Positions 11,011 through 22,303 of a DNA stretch of 64,000 nt are shown here, piece after piece (within the stretch, counting starts at the first letter, position 1; each line of letters opens with the position of its first letter). A program made the translations under genes and the position numbers. The notes under the pieces are model-generated. The model was not told the origin of the DNA. It saw only the letters and a program-made list of their open reading frames with translations, and searched no databases. The DNA is from Gambelia wislizenii. Taxonomy: Eukaryota; Chordata; Lepidosauria; Squamata; Crotaphytidae. The stretch lies in NCBI GenBank assembly GCA_030847615.1, contig JAUMIR010000004.1, positions 103,244,001 to 103,308,000 on the forward strand, given 5' to 3'.

Positions 11011-11293
11011 GGGTTGTATACTGTATCACCAAACCCCCCCCAAAAAAAACAAGGAAAACCTATGGATGCCAGCTGTGAAAGCCTTCAAATTCACATTTTA
11101 AAATTACATTTGCCTACTAGCTGATTTTGTACTCTTCCTTGAGAAGTTGCACATGAAAAACCCAAGGAATCTAAATTATGTTTCTGAATTAGCTGCAACT
11201 TAGGAAACACTGTATTAATCTCTGCATAAATGTGGTGGTATGAAACAATCAATGAAGTAGTTGAGGAAGATGTTGTCTCCCAGCAGATCATTG

Positions 11294-11309
11294 TAAAGGT
11301 GGCCTTTGA
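11294..11309. repeat. Target-site duplication of outer L1, left copy
   Basis: TAAAGGTGGCCTTTGA at 11294-11309 is repeated exactly at 14764-14779, flanking the outer L1. Confidence 0.92.
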
Positions 11310-11466
11310 CAAGACTGGATAACTTACAAAAAGTTACTAAAGTTTATAGATAAAAAAATATCAGATTAAAAGTACTGAAGAATGAAGAGAAGAAGGAATT
11401 AACTACAACTGGTTACAGCATAAACAAGCTCAAGAACAATTCAAAAAAGGTGAGAAGATTTTTGGC

Positions 11467-11874
11467 ATGGAAGATCAATCAACAGAATTTGAATTAATTC
11501 GAACCTCAGGCAAAAAACATCTACTATCAAATGTCTATAAATATTTATTAAAATTGGAAACAGAAAAGGAAGTGGTTAAGGAGAATATGATCCAATGGGC
11601 AAAAGTTATGGGTCATCCAATAAGACAGCATCAATGGGAAAAACCATGGAGGAAAGGTTTAAAAATAACCAGGGCAACAGCTATGAAAGAAAATTACTAT
11701 AATTTTTTCTTCAGGTGGCACCTTATACCAGATAGACTTTCAAAGATGTTTAAGAACCAAGATAATAGATTATACGTGCTAGCTATACGTGCCATCAATC
11801 GAGAGGAACGTATTACCACATATGGTCGTCATGTACAGAAGTACAAAAATATTGGTCTAAAATACAAAAATTAA
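11467..11874 (+). pseudogene. L1 ORF2 C-terminal fragment (outer L1)
   Basis: A 135-aa frame resembling the region downstream of the L1 reverse transcriptase: YLLKLETEKEVVKENMIQWA, then ENYYNFFFRWHLIPDRLSKM. The full-length L1 at 28-35 kb has the matching pieces (LELESEYIKEYMIKWARNIE and MLYR-stop-YMTPQKLAKI). The frame continues after the nested insertion near 14095-14345 and is interrupted by stops. No catalytic domain remains. Confidence 0.85.
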
Positions 11875-11892
11875 TAAGAGAGTTGACAGGTT

Positions 11893-11908
11893 GGAATGTA
11901 CAAAAGAA
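11893..11908. repeat. Target-site duplication of nested L1, left copy
   Basis: GGAATGTACAAAAGAA at 11893-11908 is repeated exactly at 14067-14082. Confidence 0.92.
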
Positions 11909-14066
11909 GGGGGAACTAGCATTGAACTAGCAGGGTATAAATAAATAAATAAATAAATGAGAGGAACAAGACAAGGTTGCCACTTTCTCCAATATTGTTT
12001 GCAATGGTAATAGAAATACTAGCAAATGTGTTAAGAAATGATAATACTATAGAAGGGATTGGATTGGAAACAAAATACAAAATACAAAATAAGTTTGTTC
12101 ACTGATGATACATTATTAACAATTAAGGAGTTGATCAATGGAATAGGAAAAAATTAAAGAACATTTAAAATTATTTGGGGAGATGACAGGTTTACAGGTA
12201 AATTGGAAGACATGATGTTTAATTATACTAAGGAAGAAGAAAATATATTTATAAAAGAGAAAAAAATTAGAAGTAAGATTAAAAAGTAATATTAAATACT
12301 TCGGAATAAATATTACAAAAGATTTAAAAGAATTAGAAGAGAAAAATATCATGGTATTAAGAAAAGAAATGGAAAAGAAGTTGGAAGAATATAAAAATAT
12401 CCAACTATCATGGTTTGGAAGAGTAGCTTTAGTCAAAATGAAAATATTATCCAAAATAATGTTTTTGTTTAGAATGTTACCAATAAAAATATCAGAAGCA
12501 GTACTGAAAAAATGGCAAAGTATATTGAATAAATATTGTAATGGAGGGAAAAGAACAAGATTAAATAAATTATTTTGGTATATATCAGAGAAGAAGGAAG
12601 GACTTGGCCTTCCCAATATAAAAGGATATTATGAAGCTAATCAATTGAGATATGTTATAGAAGGAATTGTAGGACAGGGAGATTTAGAATGGTTAGAGAT
12701 AGATATAGGGAGAATAGAAAAGAGAATATGGAATATATATATATATATATATATATGTAATTTTACAAAAAAGGAAATTAAAGGAATTGAGAACCCATTT
12801 CTGCAAAATATATTTTAAATATGGTATAAATATAAGAAAGAATTTTTGCCTATTGATTCAGTTTTAACACCCGTTATAATGGAGGGGGAAAATTCCCAAA
12901 TAATTTGAAGTAAAAAATGAGAAAGGAATTAAAAGAAAAGAGGACTAGAGAAAATAAGAGGGATAGATAGGATGGATGATTGAGAAAGGGAGTATAAGAG
13001 AGAAATTACATGGAATGAAAATTTCATCGTTTAATTGCATACAGTTAGAACAATGGATTAAAAATTGGAAAAAGAATAATAAAGAAATAAGAGCGTTTAC
13101 AAAATTTGAAAGGATTTGGTGAAAAAAGGTGAAAAGATGGCTAATAATGAAAGTTTGAAAAGTATTAGAAGTAAATTATATAAAATATTGATAAAAAATA
13201 AGGATAATAAAGACAAAGTAGAATATTTAAGGAAAATATGGGAGGAAGATTTGAAACAAAAAATTGGAGATCATGAATGGGATAAGATTTGGAAACAAAG
13301 ACAACTAAAAAATATGTCAATACGGATAAAAGAAAATTACTATAATATAATATGGAGATGGTATTTGACACCAGCAAGATTGCATAATATAGACAAGAAT
13401 AATTCTAAATATTGTTGGAGAGGTTGTCAAGAAATAGGTACATATATGCATATGTGGTGGAATTGTAAATTTGTACAGCAGTTTTGGGAAATGGTCTTTA
13501 TAAAATAGAGAACATTTTGAATACAAATATGGAAAGGAAACTGAGCATAGCATTGATGTCAATTTATAATGGAGAGAATGGGAACCAAGCAGAAAAGGAT
13601 TTAATAACAAATGTATTAATGGCAGCAAGATTAATTATAGCAAGATATTGGAAAATGCAAATAAATGTACAAGTGGAGGAGTGGTATAAAGACATTTGGA
13701 AAATGGCAAAAAATTGATAAGTTAACATGTAGAATTAACATAAGAAGAGGAATTTGGAAAGAAAGTGATTGATAAAATTTGGAAAGTATTTGTTAAAAAA
13801 GTATTACAGACAAAAGATGGGAGGTTACCTCCACAAGAAGAAATGAGACTTTGGAAAGATTAGCTAATGGCTCTGGTGAAGGGAAGCACTGTGGTGGGAG
13901 GGGTGTAGGGGAATTATTATTCTTGAAAAGAATCATAGGAAAGAACTTATGTTATCTTTTGAAATTAGTTAATAGAAATATTATTATATTTATGATAATA
14001 TTATGTGCTTTAGTAAATAAGTATTGATTGGATATTATAATGTATGATTATAAAATTAATAAAAAA
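11909..14066 (+). mobile_element. 5'-truncated L1 (nested, younger) with chimeric 5' end
   Basis: A 2158-bp insertion in the outer L1, bounded by a perfect 16-bp duplication and ending at the right in an A-rich tail (TTAATAAAAAA). L1 ORF2 homology begins around 11958. The first 49 bases are instead SINE-tail-like: GCAGGGTATAAATAAATAAA, the same as the end of the Sauria SINE at 22024. This looks like template switching during target-primed reverse transcription. Confidence 0.9.
11958..13870 (+). pseudogene. L1 ORF2 3' half (nested L1), frameshifted
   Basis: Starts in the reverse transcriptase palm: the plus strand at 11960-12130 gives a broken RGTRQGC box and an altered FxDD box (TDDTLL). It continues through the thumb in the frame 12351-12818 (LSWFGRVALVKMKILSKIMF, then EGLGLPNIKGYY). 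The C-terminal region is at 13116-13508 (ENYYNIIWRWYLTPARLHNI, CWRGCQEIGTYMHMWWNC) and 13484-13717 (ARLIIARYWKMQI). Endonuclease and fingers are missing by 5' truncation. Frame breaks and stops make it non-functional. It includes a TA microsatellite at about 12733-12757. Confidence 0.88.
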
Positions 14067-14779
14067 GGAATGTACAAAAGAAACCGTAGTTATTTTTGTT
14101 GAATATAATTAATGAAACAATCCCAGAAAGACATCAGATTACTATATTACATTTAATAACAGCAGCCAGGATGCTTTATGCAAAATATTGGAAAGGAAAA
14201 GAGATTCTGACAATGGAGAAATGAAAAATAAAGATCCTAGAAATTATAGAGAACAATACATTTACAAGACTCATAAAAGAAAATTCTTTAAAGAAATTTT
14301 ATAGAGCTTGGAGAAATATATTAAAATACATAAAAGAAAATTAAGAGAATGTTAAGAAGGAATACTTAGAAAAACAAAGGAAGTGAGGTGCAGTAATATT
14401 ATTGAAATAGATAAGGGGATTATAGTACCAAAAAAGTAGCTCTAGCCAGTAGGGCACAAGGAAGTGCTAAAGTTATAAAGAAAAGGAGTAAATACTAGTT
14501 GGCGGTATGTTGGTACAAAAATGGATAGAAGCTGAAGGGAGGAATGGTAGTACATAATGGAAAATTGAAAAATTGAAAAATGTACTTTAGCATGCCCCAA
14601 GAAGTGTTATTAATACAGGGAAATTTTGGTATTGTTTAATTTAATAGACATTATGAATTTGTATATATGTGGATGGAAGATATGTATAAACAATTCCTTT
14701 GTTTGTTCTTTTCTGTATTTTTAAATTTGAAGAAAATTTTAAAAATAAAAATTAAAAAAAACATAAAGGTGGCCTTTGA

Positions 14780-15607
14780 AACAGACAGAACCTTGCATCT
14801 CATGCAAAGCAAGCATGTTTGGCAAAATCCTAACTTTGCTTTTGTGGCACTACTGTAGGGTACAACCTACTACTATGCATGGACTACATGCTAAGATTCT
14901 TGAACAACTATGCCTGAGGTCAGCTGACATATGTTCAGGATTCATCAGCTGCTAAAACCCTGTAGACATATTAGAGGACACTGCTAATAATCATTTCAAC
15001 CTGATTTCCTCCTGTAAATCTCATATCTAATCTCTGTGTTAGTGACCAAACAAATGTTAAAAAAAAAAACAAACAAACCCAAAACTGAATATCTATTTCT
15101 GTTCCCTGGGAAATATCATTTGCAGGAAAAACATACTATTATACACAAATCCTCTCCATTCAAATAATCCTTCAGTTTAATCTTCCAGAGACCTATTTTG
15201 ATCTTTCCCTTAGCAGGCAACATCCCTCAGCATGTGCTAACTGTTCCAGATCTTTTGAGCAAGAGGTCAACTGTAATTCTGACAGCTAGCAAGGGAAACA
15301 TGTGTGGATAACTACAAAGGAGGCTGCATATTAACATATTTAACCCAGATTGATGGTCGACTTGGTGAGGTCATCTTTTGACTGCTCAGCCATGGGCACT
15401 GATATTAACTTAGTGAAACATCTTGACTCTCTTTCATAGTTGGAAAAAGGCACTATTGTTGGCAACAAATTCCTGTTGCAAGCTGTGTATGTGTGTGACA
15501 GAGAGATGTTTTCAAGTTAAGTGTCAGATTAGTCTAACCCATCCAACAGATGTTTGAGTAAAAGATGGAACAAGGAAGGACATTTATTGTTACAAAACTT
15601 AACCAAT
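14780..15607. other. Unique sequence
   Basis: No gene or named repeat seen. Confidence 0.45.
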
Positions 15608-15725
15608 ATAAGTGTTTTATTTGCCTTGAAGTTGCTTCCCATTTATGGTGACCATAAAGCAAACCTATCATGGGGTTTTCTTGGCAAGATTTTGTTCAGA
15701 GGTAGTTGTCATTGCCTCGCAAGTA
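15608..15725 (-). mobile_element. CORE-type SINE fragment, antisense
   Basis: Tail side of the family only: TGCCTTGAAGTTGCTTCCC, TCATGGGGTTTTCTTGGC, TTTTGTTCAGAGG. The tRNA-like head is absent. Confidence 0.8.
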
Positions 15726-16789
15726 AAAAAGAAAATTATGCAAAGTCCTTCCCCTACCCAGGTTCCCAATTTTTTACTTGTAGTAATAGTATACCACAGG
15801 GAAACTACCTCTTGTTCAAACACTGTCTCATACTGCAGCACTCGTTCAGGAACTGACAGGTGCTCACCCTACCTCCCAGAAAGCTGAAGTATACAGAAGA
15901 AGGACTAACATCAGATCTTGTCATTAGAAAGGGTAGGAGAACAGCAATAAAACCAACAGAGATTTCACTTCTAGCAGCCAATGTGCTTTTATGTTTTAAG
16001 ATATTAATAAAGTCAAGGAAACCAAATGGGACAGGGAGGATACCTCTCCAGGACATTAAAAAAGGGGCATGTGAAATCTATATTGTAAAAATGATCTGTT
16101 TATATGTCATGTTCTGATTCCAACATAATTTTCAGAATACTATACATTCAATTTACACTGAGGAACTCTCAAAAAACTGGGAAGGGTATTTATTTACAAT
16201 ATATAAATTTCATGTATTTATGGTTCATTTCAGACAACAGTAGCTTATAATAATTTATTATAGTAAACATATACTGTGTTTATGATATATTTAAGCATGG
16301 CAATAGGTGATAAAAAAAACATTACTCATTGTTAATAAATATTCCTCATTTGCAGGGAAAAAAATCCCTCACCTGAAGCCGGGATTTATTTCATTACAAA
16401 ATCCCACAAAGTGACACTATTTGAATTTTTTAAAATTCACAATGATTAATGAATATTAAATATTAATATTAGTGTTTAGTTTGGGCCACTGATTTTATTG
16501 CCTGTTGCCAGTTTCTGCTTCCACCTTAGCTGGTTTTGAGAGAAAGAATGTAGTCTACCTAGAAACTGTAACCAGCAAACGAAGATGACACTGAGAACTT
16601 GTTACCTGACTATTTGCCCCAATAGGAAATTTTGTTCTGTCAGCATGCAGATGTGTGAGCTGTGTCCCACATGTGGCTGGCAAGTTTTTGGTAACCCCAA
16701 GCCCTCCCTGTCAGCTCCCACTGACCTCTCCAAAGCCCCCTCACTCCAAAAAAGTTTCTAAAATCTGGAGGTGAAAAATTGACTCCAAA
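15726..16789. other. Unique AT-rich sequence
   Basis: Nothing recognised in about 1 kb. Confidence 0.45.
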
Positions 16790-17405
16790 TCATAGATTCT
16801 TAGAATCAGAGAACAGAGTTGGAAGGGGCCACAAGTCCAACCCCCTGTCATGCAGGAATAGACAACTAAAGCACTCCTGAAAAATGCCCATGCAACCTCT
16901 GTTTAGTACCTTCAAAGAAGGAGAGTCCACCACCCTCCAAAGCAGTATATTTCACTATCAAATTGTTCTTAGATTTTAAAAGTTCTTCCTAACATTTAGA
17001 TGTAATCTCTTTTCTTGTTTAAATCTATTGGTTTCTCTTCTAGGCTGCTGACACAGTGCAGAAATAATGCAGTTTGATGCTGCTTTAACTGCCATGACTC
17101 AGTGTTATGGAATTCTGGGATTTGTAGTTTTGTGAGATATTTAGCCTTCTCTATCAAAGAGATCTGGTGCCACAATGAACTACCAGACCCTGGATTCCAT
17201 AGGATGGAGCGATAATAGTTAAAGCGGTGTCAAACTGCATTATTTCTGCAATGTGGCAGCAGTCCTAGTCTCTGGAGCAGCCGAAAACAAACTCAATCCA
17301 TCCTCTATTTGACATCCCTTCAGATATTAAAAAGACGTGCTCTCTTCTCCAAGCTAAACACAACCTGCTCCCTATCGTTCCTCATAAGGCTTGATTTGCA
17401 GACCT
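16790..17405 (-). mobile_element. CR1 LINE 3' end, copy A
   Basis: Antisense CR1 3' sequence: GAGTTGGAAGGGGCCACAAG, TCCAACCCCCTGTCATGCAG, then GTCTCTGGAGCAGCCGAAAA and the end of the ORF. It aligns with copy B (17406-18537) but is more diverged. A 223-bp MITE interrupts it at 17043-17265. Confidence 0.85.
17043..17265. mobile_element. 223-bp palindromic MITE, copy 1, inserted in CR1
   Basis: Ends GGCTGCTGACACAGTGC and, reversed, GGACTGCTGCCACATTGC. Long internal inverted repeats follow (AGAAATAATGCAGTTTGATG / CAAACTGCATTATTTCTGCA). The flanking CR1 restores to ttcTAgtctctgg when the element and one TA are removed, matching copy B of CR1. The target duplication is therefore TA, as for Tc1/mariner-type elements. 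It is non-coding. Confidence 0.82.
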
Positions 17406-18537
17406 TTGATCTTATAGAATCTTATAGAATCATCTTATAGAATCATAGAACCATAGAACTGTAGAGTTGGAAGAGACCACAAGGGCCATCCAGTCCAACC
17501 CCCTGCCACACAGGAAATCACGATCAAAGCATCTCCGACAGATGGCCATCCAGCCTCTGTTTAAAGACCTTCAAGGAAGGAGACCCCACTACACTCTGAG
17601 GAAATATGTTCCACTGCTGAACAGCTCTTACTTTCAGAAAGTTCCTCCTAATGTTGAGGTGGAATCTCTGTTCCTGGAGCTTGCAGCCATTGCTCTGTGT
17701 TCTAGTCTCTGGAGCAGCAGAAAACAAGCCTGCTCCATCCTCAATGTGACACCCCTTCAAATACTTAAACAGGGCTATCATATCACCCCTTAACCATCTT
17801 TTTTTCCAGGCTAAACATACCCAGCTCCCTAAGTCTTTCTCATAAGGCATGGTTTCCAGACCTTTCACCATTTTAGTCACCCTCCTATGGACACGCTCTA
17901 ATTTGCCAATATCCTTTTTGAATTGTGGTGCCCAGAACTGGACACAGTGTTCTAGGTGAGGCCTGACCAAGGCAGAACAGAGTGGCACTATTACTTCCCT
18001 TGATCTAGACACTATACTTCTATTGATGCAGCCCAAAATCACATTGGCCTGTTTAGCTGCCGCATCACACTGTTGACTCATGTTCAACTTGTGGTCTACT
18101 AGGACTCCTAGATCCCTTTCACACGTAGTCTCGTTCAGCCAGGTCTCCTCCATCCTATATATATGCATTTCATTTTTCCGCCCTAAGTGCAGTACCTTAC
18201 ATTTCTCAGTATTGAATTTCATTTTGTTAGCTTTGTCCCAGGTCTCCAGGCTATCCAGGTCATTTTGAATTTTGATCCTGTCCTCTAGGGTATTAGCTAT
18301 TCCTCCTAATTTGGTGTCATCTGCAAATTTGATAAGTATGCCCCTAATTCTGTCATCCAAGTAATTGTGATAAAGATGTTGAATAGCACTGGGCCCAGGA
18401 CAGAACCCTGTAGCACCCCACAGGTCACATCTTTCCAAGACAAAGACGGGCCACTGCTGAGCACCCTTTGGGTTCGGCAGTCAACCAATTACAAATCCAT
18501 TTAACAGTTAACTTGTCTAGCCCACATCTTGGCCGGT
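17406..18537 (-). mobile_element. CR1 LINE, 5'-truncated, copy B
   Basis: The 3' end at the left carries repeated ATTCTATGAT-type units (17415-17460), as CR1 elements do instead of a poly-A tail. Then come the short 3'UTR (GTTGGAAGAGACCACAAGGG, complementary orientation) and the C-terminal half of ORF2. The 5' end is truncated at about 18537, where another CR1 fragment begins. Confidence 0.9.
17524..18490 (-). pseudogene. CR1 ORF2 reverse transcriptase C-terminal part
   Basis: A 304-aa open frame (18438-17524) carries the CR1 palm motif KFADDTKLGG, the thumb and the C-terminal region (KVLHLGRKN, CERDLGVLVDHKLNMSQQCD, VRPHLEHCVQFWAPQ, KLERVHRRVTKM). An upstream frame (18488-18306) holds the preceding motif GVLQGSVLGPVLFNIF. 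The two are joined across a frameshift near 18370-18440. The intact protein would copy CR1 RNA at the insertion site; the endonuclease and N-terminal palm are missing here. The long uninterrupted frame suggests modest age. Confidence 0.9.
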
Positions 18538-19195
18538 CTTCTCTGAACATGTCCCTACTACTCAATATCCTTCATGAACTGTGGCGCCCAGAACTGGACT
18601 CATTATTCCAGGTGAAGTCTGACCAAAGCAGAACAGAGTGGCACCACTACTACCCATGATTTGGACACTATGTTCCTGTTGATGCAACCTGGAATTGTCT
18701 GTACTGGCTTTTTTAGTTACCGCATCACTCTGTTGATTCATTTTTTGCTCAAGGCCTAATAAGACCCTTACATCTTTTTCACATGAACTCCCATCAAACC
18801 AGATAATGCCTATCCTATATTGTTACATGTCATTTTTCCTGCCTAGATGTAGTAGTACCTTGTATTTATATCTGTTGAAATTCATTCAGTTAGTTTTCGC
18901 TCCATGCTCCAAGGTCATTTTGAATCCTGATTTTGTCCTGTGGGATATTAAGCTACTCCTCCTAATTTGGTATATTCTGCAAATATGACAAGCATGCTTT
19001 CTATTCCACCATCGAAGTAATTTATAAAGATGTTGAACAACATTGAGCCCAGGCCAGAGCCCTGAAGCACCCTATTAGCCATTTCTCTCCAGGATGAACC
19101 AAGAACCATTGGTGAGCTGTCTCTGGATTTACTCAGTTCTGAATCCACCTAACAGTAGCACTGGCTAGGCTAATTGCTATTTCTGGAGGTCAATT
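18538..19195 (-). mobile_element. CR1 LINE fragment, copy C
   Basis: Repeats the ORF2 C-terminal region of copy B with more divergence: GGCGCCCAGAACTGGACTC, ACCGCATCACTCTGTTGATT. The frame 19148-18948 gives RVLQGSGLGSMLFNIFINYF, then a mutated active site (FAEYTK in place of FADDTK). It is truncated at both ends. Confidence 0.85.
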
Positions 19196-19249
19196 GTTCC
19201 TGAGGGGTTCCAGGACAGATACTATCTAATTAAAAAACAAAAAAACCTT

Positions 19250-19254
19250 AAACA

Positions 19255-19292
<38 letters not shown>
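19250..19292. repeat. (CA)n(GA)n microsatellite
   Basis: Adjoining CA and GA dinucleotide runs. Confidence 0.9.
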
Positions 19293-19294
<2 letters not shown>

Positions 19295-19558
19295 ATTCTA
19301 TGGATCAGCAGCCTAGAATTATTATACATCAGCAGCCTAGAATTATTAGAATTATTACACCATCAAAAGCTAAGATTGGAGCTAGAAGTGATTTCCCAGT
19401 TACTTCTGGGCCAGGTTTTCAGGGACACTCTAGCCTGCTGGGAGCACAAGGGGAAAATGCAGCCCCACCCAATTATGTACGCCTGCTATAAATAATAACT
19501 TCCTTATTGAGTACAGCATTCCTAAATATTGTTATGGATTCACAGCAGAAGACAATTA

Positions 19559-19797
19559 CAGTTGTCCCTCCACATTCATAGATTTGGCATTCACAGTTTT
19601 AAGTATTCACGGCTTGAAAATATTCTTTAAAAAATAATAATCCAAAAAGCAAACCTTGTTTTTGCCACCTTATATAAGGGACATCATTTTGCTATGCCAT
19701 TGCATATAATGGGACTTGAGTATTCATGGATTTGGGTATTCACGGGGGGGGGGGGGGGTCCTGGAACCAAATGCCAGCAAATGTGAAGGGACAACTG
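19559..19797 (+). mobile_element. Tigger-like MITE, copy 2
   Basis: Same family as 10253-10482: ends CAGTTGTCCCTCC and GAAGGGACAACTG with TA on both sides. It has a G-run of about 14 near 19744-19758 where the other copies have GGGGG. Confidence 0.88.
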
Positions 19798-19799
19798 TA

Positions 19800-21897
19800 C
19801 AAGCTTTTGTAAGTAACAGATGTCCCAAGACAGATGGAATGTCTTAGCTGGTCTGTCACCTGAGTAACAGAAGTAGGATGTGCAGGCTTATTTTGCCATG
19901 CCCAGCTTCCTCAATTCATGCTTCTCACAGTCCATGTTCTTATATTATGTGTTGTGCAGCTTCAAGCTTTCCTTGCAACTCTGAGCGTGTCAACAGCTGA
20001 ATGTCCTTTTGGCTTCAGTCCAGTTGTATCATTAATCACAGTGCTACTCGTACTTGTCTTTGGCTCTTCCCAAGTAGCTCATTGAGTGCCTTCTGGCCTG
20101 GGAGTCTCATCTTCTTGCACTATCTCTTGTTTCATTTTATATTGTTTCATGATAGGGTTTTCAGGGTAGAATGCTTCAGGAGTAGTTTACTTTTGCCACC
20201 TTCTGTGTAGTACTAACAAGTGTTAGCAGACCCTACCAGCAGCACTGTTGCCATCAGAATATCCTCTTGCCTCACAGGAGCACACATTCCCGCCACCACG
20301 GAAAGTCAGTGCCATTGGTGGGTACATTTGGTCTTTTTTTAAAAAAAAAATGTATATGAATAGGATTGGCTAAGGCTTGTATTACTTTGATTGTCTTACT
20401 TTGATTGTCTTACTTTAAAACAGGAGTGAATGACTTGTGGGAAAGGTTAGAAAGTGACCACAAGGCTTAAATGAGATAGAGCCATGTTGAAGGAAAGGGT
20501 TTCCATAGGCACAGAAAATGTTGTAAGTTCCTAGTGATTTCAAGTTAAGTTACAAAACATTCCGAAGCATGTTCCTAAATGTCTTGACAAGTTCTGCTAA
20601 TAAGATAAAAGATGGTACACCAAAATAAGATACAAAGAACAAGTATCAAGTATATAGTTCGGAAGCAGTGCTTGCACTTTATGATTGTCTGACTGGCATA
20701 GCCTTTTGTTGCTCAACTGTTGCCACTGCATGATTTTGTAAGAATTCTACATAAAGTTGGTTTAATAGTTTGATTTGGGGTGAAACCACAGGGTTCCAAG
20801 CCAGAATCCATCCAGTGCTGCATCATTCATTAAACTGCTGAGTTCAATCCACTACAATCATTTATGAGCCTTAAAGGGTTAAAAAAAAAACCTGTCAGTC
20901 CTCCAGGCATGGTTGAAAGTGATGAGAAATATTGTCCAACAATATTTGGAGAGCCCATGTTGGTCACATTGGTTTTAAAGGGATAAGAAAAAAAGATAGT
21001 ATACTCTTTTTCTCAAAATACTGGAATTGCCAAGTTATGCAGAGTGAAATATATTGAAATTTATTATTTCAATTAATATTAAGGTTAAAAATGAAGTGGG
21101 GGGAACTTACCCAAAGATTCTCAGCTATTTTTCTCACAGCCCTCTGAGAATCATTTTCCTGTCAACCTAAGACCAGGCAAATTATTGACAGCTTACATCA
21201 ATAGGAAAGAGACAATGTAAAACAACATTATATAGCCTTACACAGAGAGTAAACATGTGCCAGCAAGAGGAACAGACAGAAATGTGGCCTTATTCTATCA
21301 AAGCTGATACTGTATTTTAAATTCAGGAACACAATAGAGCAGTTAATTTTTGAGGATCTTTCTCAAGACAGATAATACAGGAAACCCCCACCCACCCACA
21401 CCTTTTGACAGCTCATTATCTGACAACTAGCTCTTTTGACACATGCAAATTAAGGACAAGTTCTACTCATTCAAGGAGGAATCCACTCTTTCTTGCCTAC
21501 AGAATCTTGCTTGGGACTGAACACACACATGTGCTGCTTGGTGGAGGGGGGGAGTCACCAAGCTTATTAAGAAATTTTGCAAGCAGTGTGTGCACAGGCA
21601 GGTGCAGGCAGTCCCAAGTGAGCCAACATAATTTTCTCATGTTCCCTACATGGGTTCTGCTTTTTGACTACTTCTGGTTTCTGACACTGCTGGAGTCCCT
21701 AATCTGTTAGATAAGTGAGGGCTTCCTGTAATGACCTTTGCCTTCATTCAGGGCAAAACAGTTGATCACACACCTGACCAAGAAGTCATTTTTCTCTTTT
21801 CTTGTTCTTACCAGACAGTTTACAACACCTATGTACAAACTTGGCAAGTGAGTTAAAAGGTCCCTAAGCAACTTGCAGGTCATTGATTAGTGTTAAC
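19800..21897. other. Unique sequence
   Basis: About 2.1 kb without a recognised gene or repeat. Only short A-runs and a duplicated 'tactttgattgtct' near 20384-20414 stand out. Confidence 0.45.
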
Positions 21898-22010
21898 AAT
21901 GTTGTTGTTGTTTGTTGTTGTTGTTATGTGCCATCAAGTTGACTTAGACTTACGGTGATCTTATGAATGACAGACTGAAGTTTAACTTGTCCCCCTTCAA
22001 TCAGTAATAC
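21898..22010. mobile_element. SINE-like fragment (CCATCAAGTTGACTT type)
   Basis: A TTG-rich start is followed by TGCCATCAAGTTGACTTAGA, CTTACGGTGATC and TTATGAATGACAGA. The same block occurs at about 51355-51405. I take it as a fragment of a second SINE family; its orientation and name are uncertain. Confidence 0.5.
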
Positions 22011-22023
22011 AAGGCAACACAAA

Positions 22024-22303
22024 GAGCCCTGGTGGCACAGTGGTTAAATGCCAGTACTGCAAACCACCACGTTGCAAGTTCGAATCCAGTGGGCTCCAAG
22101 GTTCACTCAGCCTTCCATCCTTTTGTAGGTCGGTAAATTGAGTACCCAGCTTGTGGGGAGCAATTAGCTAACACACATTGGAAACTGGCTAATGCAGTGT
22201 AGATGTGTAAATAGCTATTGCTTAAAAACAATGTGTAAGCTGCTCTGATAGCCTTGTGACTGAAGAGCAGGGTATAAATAAATAAATAAATAAATAAATA
22301 AAA
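22024..22303 (+). mobile_element. Sauria SINE, full-length
   Basis: The tRNA-like head has an A-box region (GGTGGCACAGTGGTTAAATG) and a B-box (GTTCGAATCC). A conserved middle (GCTCCAAGGTTCACTCAGCC, GAGTACCCAGCTTGTGGGGA) leads to the tail GAGCAGGGTATAAATAAATA and a run of AAAT units. Sauria SINEs are squamate-specific and use the Bov-B machinery; two Bov-B remnants lie in this window. Confidence 0.92.

Larger units (their letters stand above)
11310..14763 (+). mobile_element. 5'-truncated L1 (outer, older), split by a second L1
   Basis: Its own sequence is 11310-11908 plus 14083-14763, about 1.28 kb. The right end is A-rich (AAAATTAAAAAAAACA) and the element is flanked by the 16-bp duplication TAAAGGTGGCCTTTGA. 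The left part encodes the ORF2 C-terminal region. The right part resumes it after the nested insertion (ARMLYAKYWKGKE) and runs into a 3'UTR of about 400 bp. A second L1 with its own 16-bp duplication lies in between, so this copy is the older one. Confidence 0.9.

Noticed and set aside
21898..21925. CRISPR-like or telomere-like array in the TTG-rich repeats
   Set aside because: These are simple TTG runs attached to SINE tails (also at 43110 and 50348), without spacer structure.
22024..22100. tRNA gene
   Set aside because: The tRNA-like head lacks a full cloverleaf and is followed by the SINE body and tail, so it is a Sauria SINE.
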